Shown here: positions 11,001 through 21,273 of the stretch, piece after piece | Numbering within the stretch: the first letter of the stretch is position 1 | How the letters are laid out: each line of letters begins with the position of its first letter | Origin: Entophlyctis helioformis | Taxonomy: Eukaryota; Chytridiomycota; Chytridiomycetes; Chytridiales; Chytriomycetaceae | Assembly (NCBI GenBank): GCA_025526915.1 | Contig: JAHLKH010000086.1 | Location: forward strand, 1-64,000 | Length of the DNA stretch: 64,000 nt | Direction of reading: 5' to 3' | Made by a program: the position numbers and the translations under genes | The notes under the pieces: generated by a model | What the model was told of the DNA's origin: nothing | Seen by the model: only the letters and a program-made list of their open reading frames with translations | Databases searched by the model: none

Positions 11001-13542
11001 AACTCACCGATCGGCACCAGCAACGGGATCTCGCGGCCAGACAGCACCTGGCCAAACACGGCATCGCTGGATCGAGTGTACTTGCGCAGCGTCATGGCCC
11101 ATGCTGCCTTGAGGAACACGGCGACCGTGACGCCTGCCGCCTTGCATGCCGCCTGCATCTGCGCCATCGGCAGGCTGCACTCGAGCGACAGCGGCTTGTC
11201 CTCGGAGATGGCGTCAGAGTCCCACTTGCCAAGCGAGAGTGGCTCGGCTGGTGCAACACCAGCAAGGTACTCGCGCCAGAACGACTCGGTGGCGGCTGCA
11301 TCCTGTGCTGTGATGTAGTCCACCACAGACCGGAATGCAGGTCGCTCCTCGAGTGCGTGGCCGCCATACGCGGCAAGCAGGTCTCCCATGATCATCGGCA
11401 GTGACCAGCCGTCGTACAGCGTGTGGTGGATCGTGAGCACAACAACAGGATGCGAGTCGTCCGTGTGGGTCAGCAGCGACAGTCGGATCCAGTGCTTGTC
11501 ACCGACGGCAAAGCCACGAGCCTTGTCTTGGCCGAGGAACGCGGCAATGCTCATGTCGGCTGTGAGAGCAACACGCTCGAGTGCAACATCGCGCTCGTCG
11601 ATCTGCGGCCGCACAACCTGCACAATGCCGCCAGTCGATGTCGGCACAAACGATGTGCGCAGGATGGCGTGGTGCTGCACAAGCGTGCGGAATGCCGCCT
11701 CGAGTGCAGCCACATCGATCGCCTGTGTGGCTTGCAGCGGTAGTTGGTAGACGTATGCCGATGCATCCTGGATCGTCGCTGTAACCATGCCAGACTGCAG
11801 CGGCGTGGCGGGGAATGCGTCCATGGTCGACGCATCCACTCCGAGTCGGTCGGTCCACTCGACTGCAATCTCTTGGGTTGTTTCGGCCCTGTGTATCAGA
11901 TCTTGTCAGTCCGAATCTTCGCTCTTCCCCCAATCGCGAGCTTTCATGCAAGTCGACTCACGAAAGCCTGGCTGGCTGCCAAACAACAACGCCAGAACCA
12001 GACTCGGCAGCCGATGCCAGCAGCTGTCCAAGGCTCTTTGAGCCAAGAACTTGAGCCGCCGTTACGTTGATGCCCTGTTCTCTGGACTTTGCGACCGGCC
12101 TTGATGGCCGAGATGGAGTCGCCGCCCAGCTCGACGAACGACGAGTTCTTGTCGACTTGCGAAGGGTCGATGTTCAAAAACTCGGCATACAGCGCAGCGA
12201 GCGCAGCCTCCTGGTCGTCGTCGGAGCCGCCAGGATCTGTACCCATCACCTTGCCCTTGCCCACCTTCCCATCGCTGCCCTCATCCATACCAATCCCAAC
12301 ACCACCTTTGGGCAAGGCGTTGGGTACAGCCCGAGCGGCTCCGACCGCAGGAGCATGAGCAGGCTTCTTGTCGAGCACGCTGTTGGCGCCATTGTCCTCA
12401 TCGGCATCAGCGCTGTTCCTGGGCATGGCTTTGAGCACGGCTCCGAGCACGGCCTCGGCAGCTTCGGCAGCTTGGGCTGCAGCATGCGTTTCGCCCACGC
12501 CGCCATCCATGTCGGGCGAGGGAGCTTGAGCAGGCGTGTCGACTTGAATGCCATCCGCGTCTTGAAGCAGGTTGAATGAGACCAGGCTGGTGTTAGAACA
12601 CCTGCCACAAGCAACAAGCATGGCATCTATGCACGGCCGTACCAGCTGGAGAAGCAGGACGATCTCTGACTTCAAAGAGCGTGCGCCAGATCGGCAGGCC
12701 AGGCGGAACAGCAGCATCGGCATCGACCGACTCGACGGCCTCGAAAGTGCGACCAGTGGCGAGCGTGGCGAGACAGTCGACGATGGCATCAAAGGCAGCG
12801 TTTCCGCTGGCATGCACGGCGTGGCTACCTGGAGTCGCTCAGACACGGCGTGGAGCAGCTCGTTGTGGCTGAACGCGGGCTCATGGGCGGGGAAATGGAT
12901 CTCACCGTCGCGCGAAATCTTGACCGTTATGGTGATGAGCAATGTCAGCAAGGGGGAGCATCGCAAAGCATTGTGGGCAATGATCCACCGCAATGATCCA
13001 CCGAGCATTCCACCCACCAAGGAGGAGTCAGCGGTCGATTCAGCGGCGCATGAGCCCGAGCTTGGCTGCGAGCCGTCGTCCCCCTTGGAGTGAGCCCTGT
13101 TGCTGCCGCCAGCCTCGTTGCAGAGACCTTGGCGTACAAGGCGGTAGGCCATTGCCTGGTGGATGGCCAGATGGTCGCGCTTGCCCGCAATGGCAGCGTG
13201 CCAGTCGGCAGGCGCCACAGGAGCAATGGTGCACCTGGCGTGAATAGCCGCGAGAGCCGAGACGGCCATGGCGGTCGAGCCGTCGGCGCAAACGGCCAGA
13301 GAAACGTTGAATTGAGGTGGATGCTGGAAGGCGGCTGCGTCCTGACTGACGCTGCCGCTGAGGCGTGCTGGCGACGAAACCGTGCCAGCAAGAGAGAGCG
13401 CCAAAGCACGAGCGCAGCTGGTGAGCTGGCCGAACGTGAGGCTGTCGCCGTTGGCCTTGCAGACAACAGCGACGGCGTTCGTGTCGCTCTCAGCGAGAAT
13501 GTCGCTCATGAAGATGTTGTTCACAGCTTGAATGTCGCTCAT
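1..13542 (-). CDS. Multimodular nonribosomal peptide synthetase, C-terminus beyond window, frameshifted
   Basis: A cytosolic megasynthase that would activate amino acids as adenylates, load them on phosphopantetheine carriers and condense them. Reading N to C (right to left): a degenerate adenylation-like start and a carrier T0, then C1-A1-T1, C2-A2-T2, C3-A3-T3, C4 and the start of A4. Each C domain has the active-site motif IHHTLYDGWS. Carriers carry the attachment serine in LGGDSIS. A domains show YTSGSTG or FTSGTTG, YGPTE, TGDLGR or TGDIGR, GYRIEL and the NGK lysine. Introns seen: 11889-11961, 10924-11007, 7642-7721, 5637-5732, 4338-4420 and 1056-1139. The four C-domain introns sit at the same codon, phase 2. 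About ten single-base shifts interrupt conserved sequence, for example near 12085, 11029, 10687, 9219, 4644, 3905, 3708, 3378, 3235 and 2266, so this may be either a pseudogene or an imperfect repeat consensus. Start chosen at an ATG (MSDIQAV) upstream of the first A-like segment; 13644 is an alternative. No thioesterase or reductase is visible. Confidence 0.85.
2060..5380 (-). other. NRPS module 3 (C3-A3-T3)
   Basis: C3 carries HHTLYDGWSLP and the shared intron (4338-4420, exon junction giving R-I-V-G-A). A3 is like A1 at both ends but differs between the GNPKG loop and the A7 region (ETWSALTHG, YGPTEITLISHAAIL, MASYILDEQQRRVP). Missing bases near 4644, 3905, 3708, 3378 and 3235 fragment the C3-A3 stretch, and another near 2266 separates A3 from T3. 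T3 has FFALGGDSISAIK. Confidence 0.75.
5380..8680 (-). other. NRPS module 2 (C2-A2-T2) with a divergent C/A cassette
   Basis: The first half of C2 and all of T2 match the other modules almost base for base. The part between the intron at 7642-7721 and the intron at 5637-5732 does not: the back half of C2 (IIGPLMNAMPCRV) and the whole adenylation domain are divergent. A2 keeps full motifs: TIFTSGTTGLPKGVLIEH, VGFDACLQEVFSAL, LYSDYGPTEI, YDTGDIGRW, GRSDDQVKVKGYRIELEE and PMNVNGK. It is open over about 1.9 kb with no frameshift, unlike its neighbours. A different amino-acid substrate is inferred. The 96-bp intron at the A-T junction exists only in this module. Confidence 0.8.
8680..11888 (-). 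other. NRPS module 1 (C1-A1-T1)
   Basis: C1 starts at WTDRLGVDASTMD, has HHTLYDG, and is broken by one missing base near 11029 (GGGG in the sister modules, GGG here) just before its intron. Another base is missing near 10687. A1 is the best preserved adenylation domain of the array: IVYTSGSTGNPKGVLVPH, FDACQREIW, NFYGPTEVSM and FKTGDLGRM. One base is lost near 9219 and reading resumes at FEIIGRRDDQVKLKGYRIEL. T1 has FFALGGDSISAIK. Apart from indels it is nearly the same as module 3. Confidence 0.8.
11962..13542 (-). other. NRPS N-terminal region: degenerate A-like segment and carrier domain T0
   Basis: The first roughly 150 residues resemble the start of an adenylation domain (LTFGQLTSCARAL, then a hydrophobic segment with ALAAIHA), but the P-loop TSGSTG, YGPTE and TGDL motifs are not found downstream. 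A middle stretch (about 12560-12820) resembles the end of a condensation domain in one frame (LPIWRTLFEVRDRP). A low-complexity Asp/Gly/Lys linker follows. The carrier domain (about 12040-12225) is convincing: FVELGGDSISAIKAG with the serine codon at 12115-12117. After it the frame must shift by one base near 12085 to give the normal carrier end (GINVTAAQVLGSKSLGQLL). A 73-bp intron (11889-11961) joins it to C1. It could be a decayed loading module. Confidence 0.55.
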
Positions 13543-13905
13543 GTTGACGTAGCAGTTGGGAAGATTGCCAGGAGCAGCAGGCCAGTCTGCAATGAGGCGG
13601 CGTCGAGGTAGCACGCGGCGCACTGCTCCCTGTGCTTTTTTCATCCGCCTCTGTTCCTCACCACGCGGTTACCACGCGGTCATCACGCGGTCACCAACGA
13701 CACAGACGCTGGACTCGTCCCTGTGGCAATGGCACTATCCCTTTGACCCAACACTCACCAACCCGCTGTATGTGTGGCACGACGTGCATTCCTGCTATCC
13801 GCAGACCCCTTCTTGAGTGGTGTGCACTGTGAACTGACCGTGCAGCCATCGTTCATCTCTTGCCACGCATCTCCTCCCCCTCTCGCTGCACTGCCAGCTT
13901 GCTCC
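13543..13905. promoter_or_regulatory. Divergent promoter between NRPS and CoA-ligase-like gene, with three CACGCGGT repeats
   Basis: The two starts face away from each other across about 360 bp. CACGCGGT occurs at 13662-13669, 13673-13680 and 13684-13691, exactly 11 bp apart, so all three lie on one face of the helix. This looks like a clustered transcription-factor site that could serve both genes. If the NRPS starts at 13644 the gap is 261 bp and still contains all three repeats. Confidence 0.45.
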
Positions 13906-15882
13906 ATGGTTTTCACGTCCACCTACGCCGACATTACCGTCCCCGAGATCGACGCCGCCTCGTTCGTCATCAAGTCCGAGCGCTTCCAGGCCAACCCGGA
14001 CAAGCCCGCCTCTGTCGACGCCCTCACCGGCAAGTCGCTCACCTTCCAGCAGGTGCACGACCAGTCGCTTGCCTTTGCCACGGGCCTCAAGACGGAACTT
14101 GGACTCGAGGCGTGGTCCGTTGTCGCGCTGTACAGCGCCAACAACATCCACTACGGCTCGCTCGTCTACGGCACTCTCCTTGCTGGTACGTTTGTGCTGT
14201 GTGTCGACTTTTCCGACGTCCGGCAGCTACCGCTGTGTTCGCGGCTTTGCCGTGTCCGGTGACCTTCACAGCGTGGGCTCAGGCGGCGTCGCGTCGAACT
14301 TTGGGCCATGCACCAGGAAAAATTGCTAACGGCCGAGCAATGCCTCCGCTCCAAATTACGCCACCATGCACATCGCATCACATCGCATCTTCCAGGCTGC
14401 ACTGTGACAACCGCCAACTCGACCTACACCGTCGAGGAGCTGCTCTACCAGCTCAAGGACTCGGCCGCCTCGGTCCTCATTGTCGACAAGGACACGCTCG
14501 CCAACGGTCTGCTGCTGCCGAACAGGCTGGCATCCCGCTGCCCGCGTGTTTGTGATTGCTCCCGAGGCCATCGAGTCTGTGCAGCCCGTCTCGTCGCTCT
14601 TCTCGACGGCGCCGTACACCAAGGTCGAGTTCACGGCCGATGAGCTCGCCCACAAGCCTGCGTACCTCACCTACTCGTCCGGCACAACCGGCAAGAGCAA
14701 GGGCGTCGTCACGTCGCACCGCAACATGGTCGCCAACGTGCTCCAGACGCTTGCCTTTGTGGACGAGTACAAGATCGAGAACGACGTCTGGATCGGATTC
14801 CTGCCGTTCTTCCACATGTACGCTCTGCAGGTGCTCCTCCACCTGGTCCCGCATGCCGTAAGTCACGTCACATCTTGCTGCAATGTCTGGCTGCCGCTCA
14901 TCGTCACCTTGATTGGCTGTGCTGCAGGGCATCCCCGTGTCCGTCATGTTCAAGTTCGACATGCTCCTCTTCCTCAAGACGATGATGACGCACAAGATCC
15001 GCACGGCCCTCATTGTGCCGCCCGTCGCTCTGGCCCTCGCCCGCCACCCGATCGTCGACAAGTTTGACCTGTCGGCCCTCTCGCGCGTTGTGACTGGCGC
15101 GGCTCCCTTCCCTGCCGCCATCTCCGAGGCAATCACCAAGCGTTTCGGTGTTATTTCGGTGCAGGGCTACGGTCTGACCGAGACGACGCCGTTCATCAGT
15201 CTGTGCCCGCTCAAGGAGCCTGTGCACGGCTCGATTGGTGTGCTTGCCCCCAACATCGAGGCTCGCATTGTTGACGCCGAGACTGGCAAGGGTGAGTCAT
15301 GGCTGTCCATCACGCGTCTTGCTGACGGTGGTCGCGTTGCAACTGACTCTCTCATCCTTCCATCCATCGTCAGACGTTGGTGCTGGCGAGGCTGGCGAGC
15401 TCTGGGTCCGCGGCCCCAACGTCATGGTGGGCTACCACAACAACGCCGAGGCCACTGCCGCCTCGATCGATGCCGACGGCTACTTCCACACCGGCGATGT
15501 GGCGATCATCTCTGCCGAGGGTTACCTGACCATTGTCGACCGTCTCAAGGAGCTCATCAAGTACGGCGGTCTCCAGGTCGCGCCTGCCGAGCTCGAGGCC
15601 AAGCTCCTGTCGTACCCCAAGATCGCCGATGCGGCCGTTATTGGCTGCCCCGACGAGGCTGTCGGCGAGCTGCCCCTCGCCTTTGTGGTGATGCACCCCG
15701 GCCAGACGGCCACCGAGGCCGAGATCCAGACGTTCATTGCTGGCCAGGTCGCCCAGCACAAGCAGCTGCGTGGCGGTGTCGTGCTTATCGACGCCATCCC
15801 GCGTGCTGCGTCTGGCAAGATCCTGCGCCGTGTGCTCCGCGAGAAGCTGTCCGTTGCCCTTGCTGCCACCAAGACGGCTTGA
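13906..15882 (+). CDS. 4-coumarate--CoA ligase-like acyl-CoA synthetase (ANL family)
   Basis: Predicted to activate a carboxylic acid (hydroxycinnamic, aromatic or fatty) with ATP and CoA. Four exons: 13906-14185, 14396-14857, 14928-15291 and 15374-15882, about 537 residues, a normal length for the family. Motifs: the AMP-binding loop YSSGTTGKSKGV (exon 2), FLPFFHMYALQ, GYGLTETTPF (exon 3), and GYFHTGDVA, VDRLKELIKYGGLQV and the catalytic-lysine region AASGKILRR (exon 4). The C-terminus ends in KTA, so no type-1 peroxisomal signal. Exon lengths sum to one base too many, and the frame slips twice close together near 14518 and 14545 (between NGLLL and RVFVIAPE), so a local sequence error or a small real indel is present. 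It is divergent to the NRPS, so it could supply an acyl or aryl starter; that role is inference. Confidence 0.88.
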
Positions 15883-16170
15883 TCCTTCCCTGCTGGTCTT
15901 GCTCCTTGTCTCTGTTTTCCATCCTTTGCAATACAGACCACATGGTTGATGCCTCGGCAATCCTGTCATCTTGAAGGACTGAATCGAGACCACCGCCAAC
16001 ATTCATGTCGGCTGCGATGGTCTGACAGATCCGGTCTGATGTCAACTCGCTGCATGCAAACCAAAACGGGAGCTGCTGCAGAGCATGCAAAAGTGGTCAA
16101 TGGATGCGGCTCACAGGCAGGACAGCCATCCGACCACGACCCAACCACACATTGCGAGACACGATGTGTT
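15883..16170. other. Convergent intergenic region
   Basis: The 3' flanks of the CoA-ligase-like gene and the APC8 gene face each other. I see no further coding sequence or RNA gene here. Confidence 0.5.
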
Positions 16171-16956
16171 TCATTTGTTTGTATCCGCCAAGCGCGCCAA
16201 CCGCTGTGCATACCAGTCTGATGTCCCGTACTCGCCGCGATCCTCGTAGTACGTGACAAGGTACTGGTACGCGCGTTTGGAGTACGCCGGATCAGTCTGT
16301 CGTGCAAAATCACAACCCGTCAGTCAGTCAGTCAGGCAGTCACTCAGTCAGTCAGTCCATCATTTCTCGCAGTCCTAAACACCGCCCCGGCAGTGATGCG
16401 CACCTCTTGACCATCGCCGAGCTTTTCTATGTACTTTTCGTGGAAATACGCAATCAGGTCAACCAGCTTGGCACCTTCGGTTTCCTGGAACTTTGCGGCA
16501 GCAGCTTCCGCCTCTTCCCGCCGGTCGCGTCCCAGCTGACCATGGCTGCCGTGCCGTCCGCCCGCATTCCCGAACCCGCCAATCGACCCAAACTCGTCCC
16601 TCATGTCGTCATGGTCACCATCGGCATCCGCTTCAGCAACGGCATCCTCCCTCTGCCGCTCGAGCGCCATCTGTTTCTCGTCGAGGAACTTCTCGTATAG
16701 CCGGGCGAGACGCGCGAATCCGTCAGGGACAGGTGCTTCTTGGCATAAGAGGGCACGCTTGATGGCGTGGATGGCTTCGAGCGTCGATCCAAACTTTTCA
16801 AACGAAAACGAGATGTACTGCCAGATGCGGCCGTCATACGGACGCAGCGAGAGTGCGCGTTGCGAGTACATGAGCGAAAAGTGCTGGAGGTTGAGCAGAT
16901 CGTATGCTTGGGCGAGACCGAACCATGCACGGTAGTCTCTCGGGTTGATCTCTGTC

Positions 16957-16998
<42 letters not shown>

Positions 16999-18667
16999 TG
17001 TGTGTGAGACTGTCAGTCGAGAAGCATCGTGCGGACGGGTTGGATTCCCTTTGAATGCCCATCCACAACGACTTGCCTACTGTGCGGCGGTATGCAAAGA
17101 TGGCCGACTGGCCGTCAGTCTTTTCAAGGTACTCGTGTCCAAGCAGCACCCATGCCGCAGAACACAACGGATTGAGTCTGATGGCGCGCATAAACTGCTT
17201 GATGGCATTGGCACTGTCCTGTTTCATGACGTAGTAGTTACCTGCATGGAGGAGTCGCGTGCAAGTGCCGGTCAGTCCCGCTGACACGCCTCAGCCAGTG
17301 GCATGGAGACTCACCCAATGCGACGCACGTCTCTGGTCTGTACTTGTGCATGAGCGTCAGTCGATGGGCGAGATCCATCAACTTGGTTGTCTTGCCTTGG
17401 AGATACAGGATGTTCGAGTACATGTCCATGCCCTCGATCATGCTTGGGTCCTGCGCAATGAGCTTGTCGAAAAGCTCTTCGCAATTCTGGCTAACTGCAG
17501 CGCACGTGTCAGGTCGGCTTAAAGAAGCGCACTGTACACGCAAGGCTAAACGGAATGCAGACCCACATCGTCTGTTGGAGTAGTGTGCGATACGCTGAAA
17601 AATGAGAAACGGGCTGTTGGGACAGCTACGGGACAGGTCGTCGATCGTGGTCAGCAAGACTGTAGACTCGTTTCCGAGCTCGTTGTTGGCATAGACGTAG
17701 AAGCAGTTTGCCATAAAGTCTTTGGGCAGTTTTGGAAACAACGCGTCGGCCTGCCATGCCGTGTCGCGATGCCTTGGCGTTAGCCCTTGCAAGCGCCATG
17801 ATACACGCACGATGCACTGGCGCATCACCTCTTCTGTGGTTTGGAGACACGAGGCCAGCTCAAGCCATGCCGACCAGTTGTACGGATAGATACGAACAGA
17901 CTTGAGAAGGAGTTCAAAGGACTGGATCGTCTTTTCGAGTTTCTTGCATACGATGCCGTACAGGTAAAACAGGAAGCCGTCCATGGCCTGCGGTCTCTTT
18001 TTGGCGAGATCTGCGAGCTCGCTCTCGATAGCCAGCAGCATCTTCTTGACCGTGGGATCGATGGCTTGGTTGCCAGTCTGGTTCAGGTGCATCGAATGGT
18101 TCTGTTCGCCAGCCTGTCCGTCGCACGCAGCCATGACACGTCAGCGGCTTGTGCGAACGCTGAGTGGCAACAGAGGGAGGCTTACAAGCAGGGTGGCATA
18201 GAGACGCAGGAACACGGATCTCGGGCCAACACACGGTCCGAGAATGTGGGCTGCACGGTGGAACTCGCGCGAGTCGAAGCACGCCTTGGCCAGCAAGTAC
18301 GGATCCTCCTCGTCGACATCGTCCTGCGCCTGGGCGACCGGCTTGATGGTTGCTCTGGCAGCACGGGTCTGGTGGGCGCATCCGTTGAGCTGCTCTGCAG
18401 CCCTGCAGCGCACATGGTGTCAGTGCTGCATGCACAGCCGAGACTGCGAGTGCGTGTGTGTGTGAGCAGGCGGGCTCACCACTTGGCAGCGGCAAACAGG
18501 CCGCGGTCCGAGCACAGCCGCACGGCGTGCCGCAGGTGGTTCTGCAGGTCCAGCGGGCTCTTGTCTCGCAGCCCGGCCGCACCACCTCCGCCAGCCGCAC
18601 CAGCAGCACCAGCAGCACCAGCAGCACCAGCCAAAGGCGTTGTCCGACTTGCTCCGCTGAAAGTCAT
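16171..18667 (-). CDS. CDC23: Anaphase-promoting complex subunit 8 (APC8/CDC23), TPR protein
   Basis: A scaffold subunit of the APC/C ubiquitin ligase that drives anaphase and mitotic exit in the nucleus. Eight exons: 18480-18667, 18186-18402, 17829-18113, 17567-17750, 17315-17494, 17077-17241, 16404-16951 and 16171-16296. They join in frame to about 630 residues, typical for the family. The N-terminal APC8 helix motif RGLFAAAKW-AAEQL is split by intron 1. Family hallmarks follow: YGIVCKKLEKT, YNWSAWLELAS, MDMYSNILYL, RPETCVALGNYY, AAWVLLGHEYLE, INPRDYRAWFGLAQAYD and MYSQRALSLRPYDGRIW. The N-terminus has an alanine/glycine run encoded by a CAG-rich repeat. Intron 6 (16952-17076) appears to be a GC-AG intron (AG/GCAAGT) and contains a GT dinucleotide run. 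Divergent to TMA16 with 167 bp between starts. Confidence 0.93.
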
Positions 18668-18834
18668 CTCGCGATGTCCACACACGACGACAAAGTTGTG
18701 CGAATTTTTTTTTTTTTTGACTTCGACTTGACAAGCACCAGCCCGAAGGCCCGCAGGACGACGCACCACATACCAGACGACCCAGACCAACAGCACAGAG
18801 CAGCACAGAGCAACACAGCACAGCACAGCACAGC
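18668..18834. promoter_or_regulatory. Divergent APC8/TMA16 promoter with poly-T tract and CAGCA repeats
   Basis: The 167 bp between two divergent start codons hold a run of about 14 T (around 18705-18718) and, just upstream of the TMA16 ATG, a series of CAGCACAGAG/CAGCACAG units. A poly(dA:dT) tract of this kind often keeps promoters nucleosome-poor; a role here is inferred. Confidence 0.35.
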
Positions 18835-19557
18835 ATGCCGAACAACAAGATCAAGAAGATATCCAACATCAAGAACATTGAAAAGGCCCACCCGTACTCC
18901 CGCAAGGCCACGCAAATGAACCGGGCCGTGCTGCGGGAGGAGCGCACGGCACAAAAGAAGGTCGAGCGGGACGGCCCCAAGCGCATGGCGGGTGAGCAGG
19001 CGTGGATGTTGGCGTGTGGACGAGTGGACAGGCAGACAGACAGACAGACAGACAGACGGGCAGACAGACAGACAGAGCGATCGCAGGACTGACCGGCTGC
19101 TGGCACACACACAGTCGAGCGCATGCTGTGGTTCAAGTACGCCATGCCAGACGACAAGCCGGCGCTGTCAGACGCCGATCTCCACGACATTGTCACCGAC
19201 TACATCAACCGCAACGACGACGAGATTGACAAGCTGCACAAGCAGCACCAGGCCCGCAAGGAGCGGCCCAAGCCCACCAAGCTGGACATTCTCGAGGCGC
19301 TCCGTGCCAAGGACAGTCTCGAGTACAGCCACGGCACGATCGAGGTGCCGGCGCTCACGGATGCGCGCACGGTCGAGCTGCTCAAGGCGTGGGACGGCGA
19401 CCACAACTCCATGTCGAGCATCAAGAAGATCCGTGTGCGGAATCCGATTGCCGTGGCGGCGGCCCAGGCGGCCAAGGCGACGGCCGCGGGTGCTGCGGCT
19501 GCCCGTGCCGAGGCTCGCGCAGAGGCCAAGGCCGAGGCCAATGCGATGCAAGAATAA
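18835..19557 (+). CDS. TMA16: Translation machinery-associated protein 16 (TMA16)
   Basis: A small basic protein of late pre-60S ribosome assembly. Two exons, 18835-18991 and 19115-19557, give about 199 residues, close to the usual size. The N-terminal signature HPYSRKATQMNRAVLREER and the downstream MLWFKYAMPDDKPALSDADL with DYINRNDDEIDKL fit the family, as does the KPTKLDILEALRAKDSLEY segment. The C-terminus is an Ala/Glu/Arg-rich helix. The 123-bp intron is mostly CAGA tandem repeats. The stop codon TAA lies inside the sequence AATAAA (19553-19558), a possible overlapping polyadenylation signal. Confidence 0.87.
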
Positions 19558-19691
19558 ACTGCAGGATGATGCCTACGATCCCTGACCCGTCTGCACGGCC
19601 TGGCGTGTGGCGTGTGGCGTGTGGCTTGTAGCTTGTTGGTTCCCTTGAAGGTTTCTTTGCAGGTTTCCTTGCAGGTTTCCCGTGCAACTCG

Positions 19692-21091
19692 ATGAACCTG
19701 CGCAGCTTGTTCTCGGCGTACCGCCCGGTGCTCCCGCAGCACGAGCCGGCCGGCGCAGGCATCGAGCTGGCCGACCGCCGGCCGGCCTCGTCAGCGCTCG
19801 ACCGGCTAGCCACGCCCAACCGTCTCAGCACCGTGCAGGCCATCGCAGCCATCCTCGTCCGCCGGGCGAGCTCGTCGCCGCTGCGTGCCCTGCTCGCCGT
19901 CGCCGGCACGCTGGCGCTCACATGGCTCCTGTGGATGCTCCTCTTTGGCCACTCGACCGTCAAGCACTACTGGCTCACGCTCACGTACCTGGCGCGCCCG
20001 CTGTGGGACAAGCCCGCGACGCCGTTCACCGTGCTGCCGCACTACTATGCGCCGCATGTGCCGTGGCCATTGTTGTGCGAGCGGCATCAGTGGCGCCCGC
20101 TCGCCGAGTCGGACCGCGTGCCCAAGGTCTTTGACGCCATTCTGTTCAGCGTCGAGATTGAGCTGCTCGAGGTGCACACTGGCTGGTTGTCTGGATCGCT
20201 GGCTGGATGGATCGCTGGATCACTGGCTGGATCACTGGATCGCTGGACCACTGGTTGGACCACTGGTTGTCTGCCCGTGACTCACACACGATGCCCATCG
20301 CCCGTCCCTGACAGATCCGCATCCGAGAGCTCATGGACGTGGTCGACATGTTCCTGATCCTCGAGTCCAACTCGACGTTTACCGGCATCGCCAAGCCGTT
20401 TGTGTTCGAGGCAAACGCCGCCCGCTTCGCCTTTGCCGCGCACAAGATAAAGTACACCAAAGCGTCCATGCGGCCACTCGACCCGGGCGAAGACCCGTTC
20501 CATCTCGAGTCGGAGCACCGCCAGCAGATGAACGCGCTCATTGCCTCGTCGGGCATCGAGCCCAACGACTGGCTACTCACCATGGACGTGGACGAGATCC
20601 CCTCATGGCACACGGTGCGGCTCCTCCAGTCGTGCAGCGGCATCCCCTCGCCCCTGCACCTGCAGCTGCGCAACTACCTCTACTCGTTTGAGTTTATGGT
20701 GGATATGGATAGCTGGCGCGGCAAGGCGGTGCGGTACCCGGCCTACTACGGCCATGCGCGTGCCGGCGACCTCATGCTCGCTGATGCCGGCTGGCACTGC
20801 TCGTTCTGCTTCCGCCGACTCGCGGATTTCGTGTTCAAAATGTCTGCCTACTCGCATGCCGATCGCGTGCACTCGGCTGCCGTGCTCGACCCGCAGCGTA
20901 TCCAGGCCGTCGTGTGCGAGGGCCGCGATATCTATGACATGGTGCCCGAGGCGTTCACCTACAAGGACATGATGAAGAAATGGGGCGCCATCGAGCGCCA
21001 GGCGTCAGCGGTCGGGCTGCCGGCCTACCTCATTGAGCACGCGACAGAGTTTGCGTTTCTGCTGCCCGGCGGATGCAAGCGCGAGCCGTAG
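19692..21091 (+). CDS. Glycosyltransferase family 17 protein (MGAT3-like N-acetylglucosaminyltransferase)
   Basis: A predicted type II Golgi glycosyltransferase of the family that includes the bisecting GlcNAc-transferase. Two exons, 19692-20171 and 20315-21091, give about 418 residues. A single membrane anchor lies at about residues 65-87 (LLAVAGTLALTWLLWMLLFG). The catalytic domain shows VFDAILFSVEIELLEV, then IRELMDVVDMFLILESNSTF, FVFEANAARF, the acidic metal/donor site LLTMDVDEIPSWHTVR, and AGWHCSFCFRRLADFVFKM. The intron is filled with CTGGCTGGATCG-like repeats. AATAAA follows at 21235-21240. The acceptor glycan is unknown. Confidence 0.88.
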
Positions 21092-21234
21092 CTGTTGTCG
21101 TTGCCGTGCCGTTGCCAAGCACGACAGCGTCTCTCTCTCTCTACACCTTGTTCTGAAGGGTTGTACAGTGCGTGGCCGACTGCCGGAAAGGCAGAGACAG
21201 AGGAACAAGAATTGGATAAAGACAACAAGACTGC

Positions 21235-21240
21235 AATAAA
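21235..21240 (+). other. AATAAA polyadenylation signal of the GT17 gene
   Basis: A canonical hexamer 144 bp after the GT17 stop codon and just before the convergent ESS2 stop at 21274. Confidence 0.45.
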
Positions 21241-21273
21241 GAGAGGAGGCGCCGGTTTGATTATACATGCAGC

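Noticed and set aside
1..16000. A complete secondary-metabolite cluster with transporter and regulator
   Set aside because: Only the NRPS and the CoA-ligase-like gene are present; the next gene is APC8, and the P450 is 38 kb away.
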